Position numbers and translations under genes: made by a program. A model generated the notes under the pieces. That model was not told the origin of the DNA. It searched no databases and saw only the letters and a list, made by a program, of their open reading frames with translations. Of a DNA stretch of 64,000 nucleotides, positions 17,242 through 24,852 are shown piece after piece (the stretch's first letter is position 1; every line of letters starts with the position of its first letter). Origin of the DNA: DASRDE01 sp035938175 (lineage in GTDB: Bacteria; Vulcanimicrobiota; Vulcanimicrobiia; Vulcanimicrobiales; Vulcanimicrobiaceae); contig DASZHD010000038.1 in assembly GCA_035938175.1 (NCBI GenBank), positions 26,474 through 90,473 of the forward strand. The letters are read 5' to 3'.

Positions 17242-18075
17242 TTAGGGCCAAGCCGTTGGAGGCGTCGGTGCTGGCAAAGGGCCACGCGGATCGAGCATGC
17301 CCTCGTCGACGGCGCCGTTTGATTGTGAGATCGCATCGCCGGCATACCAAAGCAATGAAGAGCTGCCCATGTTTACGGCAACCGTATAATCATTATCGAC
17401 CATGCTAGCGCAGCCGAGCCCGGCTACCCCATTGTAGTTCGTAAGTAGACCTCCGCCGCCGACACTTCCCGAATTTACTTCGTGCTGCACCGCCATCCGC
17501 ACGTTCTCCGCCAGCCACTCGTCCTCAAGAACAGGCGCATATCCGAGGCCCGTACGCTTCTGATTCTCATACGCCAGACACGCCTGTTCGTTCGCGTCCA
17601 ACGTCATCAAACGGTAATTGCCGCTGCGCTCGATCGGATTCGACGTCGTGCTCGGCACCGGCGGCATCGTCGGTGCAACTAAAGCTTGCGGCGTCGATCC
17701 CGCCGTCAAAGTAATGGCGTCGTGAATCGTCGCACGGTTCTTGGGATCCGCGGCATTGTCGGAACCGATGATCAACAGATAACGCCCGGCGCTAGCCGCA
17801 GAAATCGAGAAATCGCCGCGCGCATCGGTCGTCGGCTGCGGTACCGGAGTAGCTCCGGCGACCCACGGCGCTAAACCGACGGAAATTCCGGCGAGCGGCG
17901 CGCCCGTGTCGTGGTCGACCACCTTTCCGGTCGCGGCAACCGGCCTGGACGGGAGCGCCGACGGCGAGGGCGCCGGCGTGAAGACGGTAGGCGGCGTGGA
18001 ACCGCCTCCGCCGCCGCATGCGGCAAGCACAGCACAAAAAGCCAGCGTAACAAGCGCGAATCCGTTCGATTTCAC
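17242..18075 (-). CDS. lipoprotein with carboxypeptidase-regulatory-like and CAP-like domains
   Basis: 277 residues, GTG start with GGAG 7-8 nt upstream. Lipobox LAAC is followed by a Gly run and a Pro-rich linker. Residues from about 48 (GKVVDHDTGAPLAGISV to GDFSISAASAGRYLLII) form a carboxypeptidase-regulatory-like beta-sandwich. The C-terminal part (NEQACLAYENQKR, then ENVRMAVQHEVN) resembles a shortened CAP/SCP domain, but not all CAP residues are evident, so this is tentative. It is divergent from the BlaI operon and might share its operator region. Confidence 0.7.
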   Translation of the reverse strand: MKSNGFALVTLAFCAVLAACGGGGGSTPPTVFTPAPSPSALPSRPVAATGKVVDHDTGAPLAGISVGLAPWVAGATPVPQPTTDARGDFSISAASAGRYLLIIGSDNAADPKNRATIHDAITLTAGSTPQALVAPTMPPVPSTTSNPIERSGNYRLMTLDANEQACLAYENQKRTGLGYAPVLEDEWLAENVRMAVQHEVNSGSVGGGGLLTNYNGVAGLGCASMVDNDYTVAVNMGSSSLLWYAGDAISQSNGAVDEGMLDPRGPLPAPTPPTAWP

Positions 18076-18166
18076 CCGTAAACTCCAATAAGATGAGGCA
18101 GACCGCGCATTCGCGCGCTCGCCATCGGGCTACCTTCAGGCTTACCGATTCCTAACGGGAACCAGC

Positions 18167-18188
18167 ATCTACTAAGACTTTAGTTGAC
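18167..18188 (+). promoter_or_regulatory. BlaI-type operator 1 (imperfect)
   Basis: ATCTACTAA-N3-TTTAGTTGA is an imperfect copy of the perfect palindrome at 18211-18232. It overlaps the -35 box (TTGACA, 18184-18189) of the BlaI operon promoter. The two operators start 44 bp apart, about four helical turns. Confidence 0.75.
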
Positions 18189-18212
18189 AAAGGGCCCCGC
18201 ACGCGCTACTAT
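18184..18212 (+). promoter_or_regulatory. promoter of the blaI-blaR1 operon
   Basis: A consensus TTGACA (18184-18189), a 17-nt spacer and TACTAT (18207-18212) lie 36 bp upstream of the BlaI GTG. Both operators overlap this promoter, so repression and self-repression by the BlaI-family protein follow directly from the layout. Confidence 0.8.
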
Positions 18213-18232
18213 CTACTAAACCTTTAGTAGAT
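18211..18232 (+). promoter_or_regulatory. BlaI-type operator 2 (near-perfect palindrome)
   Basis: ATCTACTAA and TTTAGTAGAT form a 22-bp palindrome overlapping the -10 box and the transcription start. The size and TACTA/TAGTA half-sites resemble BlaI/MecI/CopY operators. It ends 15 bp before the GTG of the regulator gene. Confidence 0.8.
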
Positions 18233-18247
18233 GCACCGGAGGGAACC

Positions 18248-18634
18248 GTGGCGCGACCGAAACGCAGAACTCTCACCAAAGCGGAACTACGAATTATGGA
18301 AGTGCTTTGGCAGCTCCGGCGCGCAACCGTCGCCGACGTGGTAGCCGCGCTTCCGCGGCCGCCGCTGGCATATACCACGGTGCTGACGATGCTGCGAATT
18401 CTCGAGCAAAAGCGTTTCGTAAAGCACGAAGCCGGAGCTCGCGCTCATATTTATGCGCCGCTCGTCGAACGCGAAGACGCTGCAACGTCGGCAATCGGCG
18501 ATTTGGTTGCATCATTTTTTTCCAACAGTAAAACGGCGCTCGCCGTTCGCTTGATGGCCGATGCACGGCCTTCCGCCGAAGAACTCGACGAAATCAAGTC
18601 GCTGATCGCGCGTTATGAGGAGGAACACCGATGA
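18248..18634 (+). CDS. BlaI/MecI/CopY-family transcriptional repressor
   Basis: 128 residues from GTG with GGAGG just upstream. The N-terminal winged helix is typical (LTKAELRIMEVLWQLRRATV, then YTTVLTMLRILEQKRFV). The C-terminal helices (SAIGDLVASFFSNSKTALAV, LDEIKSLIARYEEE) form the dimerisation part, where BlaI proteins are cut to release repression. Its stop overlaps the M56 peptidase start by 4 bp (ATGA). It should bind the two palindromes upstream and be inactivated through the BlaR1-like protein. Confidence 0.92.
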   Translation: MARPKRRTLTKAELRIMEVLWQLRRATVADVVAALPRPPLAYTTVLTMLRILEQKRFVKHEAGARAHIYAPLVEREDAATSAIGDLVASFFSNSKTALAVRLMADARPSAEELDEIKSLIARYEEEHR

Positions 18635-20850
18635 ACGCCTTTGCCGACACGGTGCTTCAATTTGCTTTTGCGATGCTGCTCAATAGTCTTTGGGAAGGCA
18701 TCGCGATCGCGCTGCTGTGCGCGGTCATCTTACGATTCACGGCGAAGACGAATGCCACGACGCGCGCCAGCGTACTTACGGTAGCGCTGATTGCGACCAT
18801 CGCCGTACCGGTGCTGACTACCGTCGCGGCAATGTCGCTTCGTTCCGCGCCTCCGCCGCCGCCGGCTTGGACCACGACGGCAAGGCACACCGCGTCGCGT
18901 CCGGCAACGCACACGGTTTCGCATCCGCAAGCGCATGCCGCGACACGGCCAACGACGCAGCACGAAATCCTGTTATCGCAGCCGATTCAGTCTACCGCGC
19001 AACCGAAAACGGCCTTCGCGCGCCTTCACATTTCAATTCCGCGCTTCGCCGTCGACGCAATCGTCGGCCTATGGATCGTTGCGGCACTGATCGCGCTCTT
19101 GCGGCTGGCCTCGAGCCTGCTGCATCTGGAGCGCCTGAAACACGATGCGCTCCCGCTCTCAATCGAGTATCGCTCGCGCATGGAGCGCTGGACTCGCGCC
19201 GCGAAAGGCGGACGCGGCGTACGCCTGTGCCGCTCGCCTGAAATCGTCATCCCCATCGCCGTCGGCCTGTTCGACGCGATGATTCTCGTGCCCGAAACGC
19301 TAATCGACGAACTGAGCCCCGAAGACGTCGACCGCATCGTTCTGCACGAACTCGCTCATCTGCGCCGCGGCGACGATTGGATCAACGCGATCGAACGCAT
19401 AGCGCAAGCGCTCTTCTTCTTCAATCCCGGCATTTTGTGGATCGTCGGGCAGCTCGATCTCGAACGTGAAGTCGTGTGCGACGACTGGGTGTTGAACCAA
19501 ACTGCGGAGATCCGCCAATATGCAACGTGCCTTGCGCGCGTTGCCGAAATAACCGCGTGGCCGTACCGCGCTATGGCAGCCCCGGGCGCGTTCATAACGC
19601 GACGCAGCATGTCGATCCGCGTCGAGCGTTTGCTGGAGGCGGGCCGCGATATCCGAATCCGGACGTCGTTAGGCCCCGCCGGATCGGCGGTCGTCATCCT
19701 CGCGGTTCTTGGGATCTTGGCTGCTTTTGTCTCGCCCTCTATCGCGTACACAACGCAACAAGCGCAGCAGGCGCAACACGCCGCGAAACCGTGGAAGCAA
19801 TTAGCGAAGAGCTCCGCGGCCCCGGCAACGCATATAAAAAATCAAGACGAAACCAAAGCATCGCTCGTGCAAACAGCGCCGTCTCCTGCGGCTGCAGCGA
19901 CCGCGCCCGTAAGCCCTCCGCCGCTCCTGCGCACCCTGCCGCCCGCACCGGCTGGAGTAACCGCGCGAGCGACGGCAGTAAGCCGGTTCGAACTGAAACA
20001 GACGTTCGCAATTAAAACGCAAACTCACGCGAAAGCCGAGGTATTCCAGCGCAGCATAGCGAGCGCGAACCCAGCCGTTCAGGTGGCGCCCAACGTGCAA
20101 CTCGCACCCGCGACGGGCACGCCCGCGCTCCGTTCCGAGACGCTGGCCGCGTCGTCGCCGGATTACATCTCGGAACTTGAAAGCCAAGGATACCGCAATC
20201 TCTCGCTGGACGATCTGATTCGCCTCAAGAGCGTCGGCGTGACCGCGCAGTACATCCGGGATTTACAGTCGGCCGGGCTCCCGCATCCCTCGGTTGAAGA
20301 TCTGATCCGGCTCGCCGCCGTCGGAGTAGACGGTAGTTATGTCCGCCAGATGCGCCGTATGTTTGCGGGCGTAAGCGCCAACGATCTCGCGGGGATGAAA
20401 GCAGTCGGCGTGACGGGCGACTACATCAACGCGCTGCGCGCAGCCGGCTATACCAATCTGTCCGTCGACGACGTCCGCGGCATGAGCGCCGTCGGCGTAG
20501 ACTCCGCCTATATCCGTGAAATGCGCGCGAAGTTTCCCGGCGTAACGGCCGAGGATTTGCAACGCTTGCGCGCGGTCGGCGTGACGCCCGACTACGCGGA
20601 CGCACTGCGCAACTCGGGCTTTGCGAACCTGACTCCGCAATCCCTCACGCAAATGCGCGCGCTAGGCATCGACGGCGCGTATATTCGCGAACTGCGCGAC
20701 GCGGGCTATCCGAACATTACCGAGTCCCAGTTGACGCAGTGCCGGGCCCTGGGAATCGACTCAAAATTCATCCGCGAAGCGGCGTCGCACGGGTTCCATA
20801 ATCTCACGATAGAGCAACTCGTTCGTCTGAAAGCGAGCGGAATTCTATGA
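18631..20850 (+). CDS. BlaR1-type M56 metallopeptidase with eight-repeat sensor domain
   Basis: 739 residues. The N-terminal half has membrane helices and the gluzincin site H239-ELA-H243 in VLHELAHLRRGDDW, with a downstream Glu in LDLEREVVCDDWV, as in BlaR1/MecR1. After another membrane helix and a Pro/Ala-rich linker, the C-terminal 230 residues are not a penicillin-binding domain. They are eight units of about 25-28 residues with the pattern YIRELR-AGY-NLT-DLIRLRAVGV. The signal sensed is therefore probably not a beta-lactam. The gene overlaps BlaI upstream and the repeat protein downstream, each by 4 bp. Confidence 0.9.
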   Translation: MNAFADTVLQFAFAMLLNSLWEGIAIALLCAVILRFTAKTNATTRASVLTVALIATIAVPVLTTVAAMSLRSAPPPPPAWTTTARHTASRPATHTVSHPQAHAATRPTTQHEILLSQPIQSTAQPKTAFARLHISIPRFAVDAIVGLWIVAALIALLRLASSLLHLERLKHDALPLSIEYRSRMERWTRAAKGGRGVRLCRSPEIVIPIAVGLFDAMILVPETLIDELSPEDVDRIVLHELAHLRRGDDWINAIERIAQALFFFNPGILWIVGQLDLEREVVCDDWVLNQTAEIRQYATCLARVAEITAWPYRAMAAPGAFITRRSMSIRVERLLEAGRDIRIRTSLGPAGSAVVILAVLGILAAFVSPSIAYTTQQAQQAQHAAKPWKQLAKSSAAPATHIKNQDETKASLVQTAPSPAAAATAPVSPPPLLRTLPPAPAGVTARATAVSRFELKQTFAIKTQTHAKAEVFQRSIASANPAVQVAPNVQLAPATGTPALRSETLAASSPDYISELESQGYRNLSLDDLIRLKSVGVTAQYIRDLQSAGLPHPSVEDLIRLAAVGVDGSYVRQMRRMFAGVSANDLAGMKAVGVTGDYINALRAAGYTNLSVDDVRGMSAVGVDSAYIREMRAKFPGVTAEDLQRLRAVGVTPDYADALRNSGFANLTPQSLTQMRALGIDGAYIRELRDAGYPNITESQLTQCRALGIDSKFIREAASHGFHNLTIEQLVRLKASGIL

Positions 20851-21617
20851 GGCACACGATCGCCGCAACCTTTGTCGCGCTCGTCGCAGCATTGCCGCTA
20901 ACCGCGGCGGCACAACAGCAGATTTCCGGGTCGTGGTCGCTCACGTCGATTCCGAATTCTCAAACCGTACGCCTGGAATTGCGTACGGAAAACCCGTCCG
21001 GCGGCTACCACGACCAAAGTTCGGAAGACGTCAGCTTGCGTGACCTGCATCTTACGCAAACGCAGTTGCAATCATCGGGCGGACGCGCCGCGTTCGCGCT
21101 CGATCGCGAAGCCGGCACCGTTTCCTTCGAAGGCTGGCTGCAGCAAGGACAAGGCGGCGGAAGGTTCACGTTCGAGCCGAGCTCCCAATACATCGGCGCC
21201 ATGCAGCAACGAGGCTACACGATCGATGAACCACGTAAGGTGCTGACTGCCGCACTCCTGGACGTGTCCACTGCGTTCGTCGATCAAATGAACGCCGCCG
21301 GTGTGGGGCACTTGACATACAACCAGCTGATACCATTTCGCGCGCTGCGCATCGATGTTCCATATGTGCGGCAAATGCGATCCACGTTCGGCGACGTCGA
21401 TGCGCAGCAACTTATCCCGCTGCGCGCGCTGAACGTGGATGGGTCCTATCTGCAAGAGATGGCGTCGGTAGGATACGCGCACCTGGAAGCCCGTCAAGCG
21501 ATCGAGCTGCGCGCGCTGGGAATCGACGCGGACTTCGTACGCCGCTTGCAGGCACACGGCTTCCATAACCTGACGGTGGAAAAACTGGTGCAAGCGAAAG
21601 CGCTGGGCGTCTTATAG
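20847..21617 (+). CDS. secreted repeat protein sharing the BlaR1 sensor repeats
   Basis: 256 residues with a signal peptide ending AAA-QQQ. Residues 25-110 form a separate beta-rich region. From about residue 112 there are five units of the same 25-28-residue repeat found in the BlaR1-like neighbour (for example PYVRQMRSTF and SYLQEMASVGY). The last unit (HGFHNLTVEKLVQAKALGVL) is nearly the same as the end of BlaR1. Translationally coupled (ATGA). It may be a periplasmic partner, decoy or ligand-binding co-sensor; this is inference. Confidence 0.8.
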   Translation: MRHTIAATFVALVAALPLTAAAQQQISGSWSLTSIPNSQTVRLELRTENPSGGYHDQSSEDVSLRDLHLTQTQLQSSGGRAAFALDREAGTVSFEGWLQQGQGGGRFTFEPSSQYIGAMQQRGYTIDEPRKVLTAALLDVSTAFVDQMNAAGVGHLTYNQLIPFRALRIDVPYVRQMRSTFGDVDAQQLIPLRALNVDGSYLQEMASVGYAHLEARQAIELRALGIDADFVRRLQAHGFHNLTVEKLVQAKALGVL

Positions 21618-21648
21618 CAGCATCGCGTGACGCGCGCAAAAGGCGTTT

Positions 21649-22473
21649 TTACGACACCGAGACCAGCGGTCCGGTTCGATCGAAGTACGAGTCCATCTCA
21701 CGGACCAGTGCCTCGAATCCGGTGCGATGCAGGTTGTGCCCCTGTCCCTCGAAGACGCGAATCGCGACATTTGGACCGCCGCGCTCGCGAACGTACTTGA
21801 GGTCCTCCAGCGTGACGATACTCTCTTCGGAATCGGCAACGGCGATCAGCAGCGGTTTGGGGTAGTCTTCCAAATCGCGGCGCAGATCCCAGGTTTCCGC
21901 CGGATTCTCATCACGCAGACGCTCGATTGGCGAAACGGTCATGTTGCGCACGGCGTGCACCTTGCCGTCGATATCCGCCTCTCCCCAGCCGAGCTTCGCA
22001 TACTCTTGACGGATCAGCGCGTCGCGCGCATCTCCGCGTTTGGAGAATTGCACGCGCAGCTCGGAGATGAACTCGTCGTACCAGCCGTTGCCCGCTTGAC
22101 GGATCATCGGATCGATTGCGACGATGCGCGATACGTCGAAGCGACGTCCGCCCAGAATCGCTACGGCGCCGCCCCACGAATGACCGACGAGAATGTCGAC
22201 GGTGTCGGGTATTGCATCCAGAACGTTGTACAAATCGAGCAGCGCGCGGTGCAACGACATTGGGCCCGGCACATTGGCGGAGTCGCCATGCCCGCGTTGA
22301 TCGTATGCGTAAATGCGCGCTTTATCTGAATAATGCTGGGCAAGCCGCTCCCACGATTTGCGGGAGCTGGTCATACCGTGCACGCACAGCATGACCGGCC
22401 CGCGATTCCCCCAGCGTTCTAACGTCGTCTGCGTTCCATCATCCAACGAAACGCGCTCTTCAACGTGGATCAC
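21649..22473 (-). CDS. alpha/beta hydrolase
   Basis: 274 residues, GTG start. Classic fold features: oxyanion region LCVHGMTSSRKSW, nucleophile elbow GHSWGG with Ser99, acid candidate in LLIAVADSEESI, and catalytic His in EGQGHNLHR. Esterase, lipase, epoxide hydrolase and haloperoxidase relatives share this pattern and the substrate cannot be told. It lies 17 bp after the DUF5069 gene on the same strand, so they may be cotranscribed. No signal peptide; cytoplasmic. Confidence 0.88.
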   Translation of the reverse strand: MIHVEERVSLDDGTQTTLERWGNRGPVMLCVHGMTSSRKSWERLAQHYSDKARIYAYDQRGHGDSANVPGPMSLHRALLDLYNVLDAIPDTVDILVGHSWGGAVAILGGRRFDVSRIVAIDPMIRQAGNGWYDEFISELRVQFSKRGDARDALIRQEYAKLGWGEADIDGKVHAVRNMTVSPIERLRDENPAETWDLRRDLEDYPKPLLIAVADSEESIVTLEDLKYVRERGGPNVAIRVFEGQGHNLHRTGFEALVREMDSYFDRTGPLVSVS

Positions 22474-22490
22474 GCCGTAGTAGTTTGCAC

Positions 22491-22979
22491 TTAGGTCGAT
22501 GTGGCCTGCCTGTGGAGTTCGTCGAGATCTTCAACGGTATTCAGCGTAACGGCATCCTTGATTTGATCGTGCGGAATTCCGGACGACGTACGCATCGTGC
22601 CTGCAAGGTCGTCGGCGTGGCAATATGCCCGCACGGCTTCGTTGTGCTTCTTGATCGTGTCCGGATCGATTTTGCCGCCGTTTTGATCGACGACCCACTT
22701 CTCGAACTGCATGTACGTCGGTTTGTGCTCGCGGACGAATTGCACGACGCGATCCTTGACGAGGTTCAAGTTATTGATGGTCATTGCATCGAACCCGGGG
22801 CCGCATTCGTCGTAGCCTTCGGCCAAACGGCCGTGCGCCGCGAGCGTCAACTTGGCCCACAAGCGCGGAAGATGAATTGCTCCGAGCGGGCCGGCCGTGT
22901 CGGAACTGATGGTCGGAACGATCTTCTCTTTGGTGCCGGCGGTCGAGCCGGTAGGCGTGGTGGTACCGGTTGTGGTCAT
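22491..22979 (-). CDS. DUF5069-family protein
   Basis: 162 residues, ATG with AGGAG 6 nt upstream. After a Thr-rich N-terminus, the sequence LPRLWAKLTLAAHGRLAEGY, followed by LNLVKDRVVQFVREHKPTYMQFEKWV, matches the DUF5069 family of small cytoplasmic proteins of unknown role. The next gene on this strand is the alpha/beta hydrolase, 17 bp away. Confidence 0.75.
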   Translation of the reverse strand: MTTTGTTTPTGSTAGTKEKIVPTISSDTAGPLGAIHLPRLWAKLTLAAHGRLAEGYDECGPGFDAMTINNLNLVKDRVVQFVREHKPTYMQFEKWVVDQNGGKIDPDTIKKHNEAVRAYCHADDLAGTMRTSSGIPHDQIKDAVTLNTVEDLDELHRQATST

Positions 22980-23086
22980 GTGTTTCTCCTAGGCGGTGAG
23001 GGAAACGGACGGTCATCATTCTCCAAGCAAACGAAGGCTCCGCTCGTGCCTTGCCCTTCATCGGGCGGGCTGGCGCCTGCTTGTCC

Positions 23087-24850
23087 TTAGCGGAAAACCA
23101 GATTCAACGCCAGGCATGCAGCCAGGACGACGGCACCGATTGTGGCCGGCCGGGCAAACCACGGAACGGTGCCGTCACCAAGGCGCGCGGCGGCCGAATA
23201 TACGAGCCCGTGCAGTTCGGACTCAGGACGCGGCTTGGTGAGCAAACTGATGACGACGGTGACGACAAAGCACGTCGTCCACGCGTAAATCGCCGTATAA
23301 AAGTTCTGCGCCATTTCACTCGGATACACGTGCAGAACCGCGATCCAACCGCCCTTGATTCCGGCAACGGCGCCGGCGGGAAGCGTCAATGCGTGATGCA
23401 GCGCAGCTGCAGCCGTTCCGGCAAGGAGCCCGACGAACGCGCCGTGCCCGGTCGTACGCTTCCAGAACATGCCCAACAAAAATGTCGCGAACAGCGGTGC
23501 GTTGACGAATGCAAAAACCAGTTGCAGCACGTCCATGATATTGTTGAACTGCGCGGCGGCATACGCGGCCAAGACGGAGAATGCGATTCCACCCACCGTC
23601 GCGATACGGCCCATCTGCAGATAATGGCGATCGCTTGCGTTCTTTACGATGTGCGACTGGTAGATGTCGTACGTCCATACACTGTTGAATGCCGTAACGT
23701 TTCCGGCCATGCCCGACATGAAACTGGCCAGCAGCGCCGTAACACCCAGACCTAACAAACCCGCGGGAAAATACCGCTGCAAGAGCGCGGGCACGACCAA
23801 GTTGTAGTCGTACACCGGCCTTCCGGCAGCATCCAGCACGGCGTGACCGTCTGCCGCTTTTTGCAGCGGAATCAAGCCGTGCACGCCGGTCGCCGGATCG
23901 CCGAACGCCGCGGGCGTAAGTGCAATGGCGATGATCCCCGGTAAAATCACCAGAAACGGAAAGACCATCTTCGGAATCGCAGCGAGGACCGGAGTAAGGC
24001 GCGCATCGCGCATGCTGTCCGCAGCCATGGCACGCTGCACGACCAAATAGTCCGTACACCAATAACCGAACGAAAGCACGAAGCCCAGGCCCATCACCAA
24101 GCCGAACGCGTCCACACCCAGCAAGTTGTGGTGCGGGTCGGTCATGCCGAGCCACGAGTGCGTATAGCCTGCCGGAAGCGCGTGCACCAGTCCTTGCCAG
24201 CCGCCGACGTTTCGCAGCCCGAGGTAGACAAGCGGCGCGAACCCTGCAACGATCAGGCAAAATTGCACGACCTCGTTATAGATCGCGCTGCGCAAACCGC
24301 CGGCCAGAATGTACAGCAGCACGACGAGAGCCGACACGCCGATCGAGGCATCGAAAATGAAGTGCACCGGAAGATGCATCGCGACGAACGCAGCATCGAA
24401 GATGTGCAGCGATTGCAGCAAGGCGGCCATCGCGTACATCGATATCCCCGAAGAAAACACCGTCATCACGGCAAATGCGGCAGCATTGAACGTGCGCGTT
24501 TTTTCGTCGAAACGCAGCTTGAGATATTCGGGGACCGAACGAGCGCGGGAACCGTAGTAAAACGGCATCATCAGAACGCCGGCGAAGACCATCGCCGGTA
24601 TCGCTCCGATCCAATAAAAGTGCGCCGTCGATATTCCGTATTTTGCGCCCGACGCCGCCATTCCGATGACTTCTTGCGCGCCCAGATTCGCCGAAATGAA
24701 CGCGAGGGCAGTGATCCAAACCGGAAGCGCGCGGCCGGCTAAAAAGAAGTCCTGACTGGTTTGCGTCTTGCGCCGCACCGCAAAACCGATGCCCAGCACA
24801 AATGCCATGTAGGCCGCTAAAATCAGCCAGTCGATTGCGCTTAGTCGCAA
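23087..24850 (-). CDS. sodium:solute symporter (SSS family)
   Basis: 587 residues with about 13-14 membrane helices. SSS signatures: opening WLILAAYMAFVLGIGF, then DFFLAGRALPVWITALAFISANLGAQEV, and a helix SGMAGNVTAFNSVWTYDIYQ in the sodium-site region. These carry sugars, amino acids or organic acids with sodium. The start is TTG, 2 nt after the stop of the GH92 gene, so it is translationally coupled. Genome context makes a sugar released by GH92/GH59 (mannose or galactose) the likeliest cargo. Confidence 0.9.
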   Translation of the reverse strand: MRLSAIDWLILAAYMAFVLGIGFAVRRKTQTSQDFFLAGRALPVWITALAFISANLGAQEVIGMAASGAKYGISTAHFYWIGAIPAMVFAGVLMMPFYYGSRARSVPEYLKLRFDEKTRTFNAAAFAVMTVFSSGISMYAMAALLQSLHIFDAAFVAMHLPVHFIFDASIGVSALVVLLYILAGGLRSAIYNEVVQFCLIVAGFAPLVYLGLRNVGGWQGLVHALPAGYTHSWLGMTDPHHNLLGVDAFGLVMGLGFVLSFGYWCTDYLVVQRAMAADSMRDARLTPVLAAIPKMVFPFLVILPGIIAIALTPAAFGDPATGVHGLIPLQKAADGHAVLDAAGRPVYDYNLVVPALLQRYFPAGLLGLGVTALLASFMSGMAGNVTAFNSVWTYDIYQSHIVKNASDRHYLQMGRIATVGGIAFSVLAAYAAAQFNNIMDVLQLVFAFVNAPLFATFLLGMFWKRTTGHGAFVGLLAGTAAAALHHALTLPAGAVAGIKGGWIAVLHVYPSEMAQNFYTAIYAWTTCFVVTVVISLLTKPRPESELHGLVYSAAARLGDGTVPWFARPATIGAVVLAACLALNLVFR

Positions 24851-24852
24851 CG

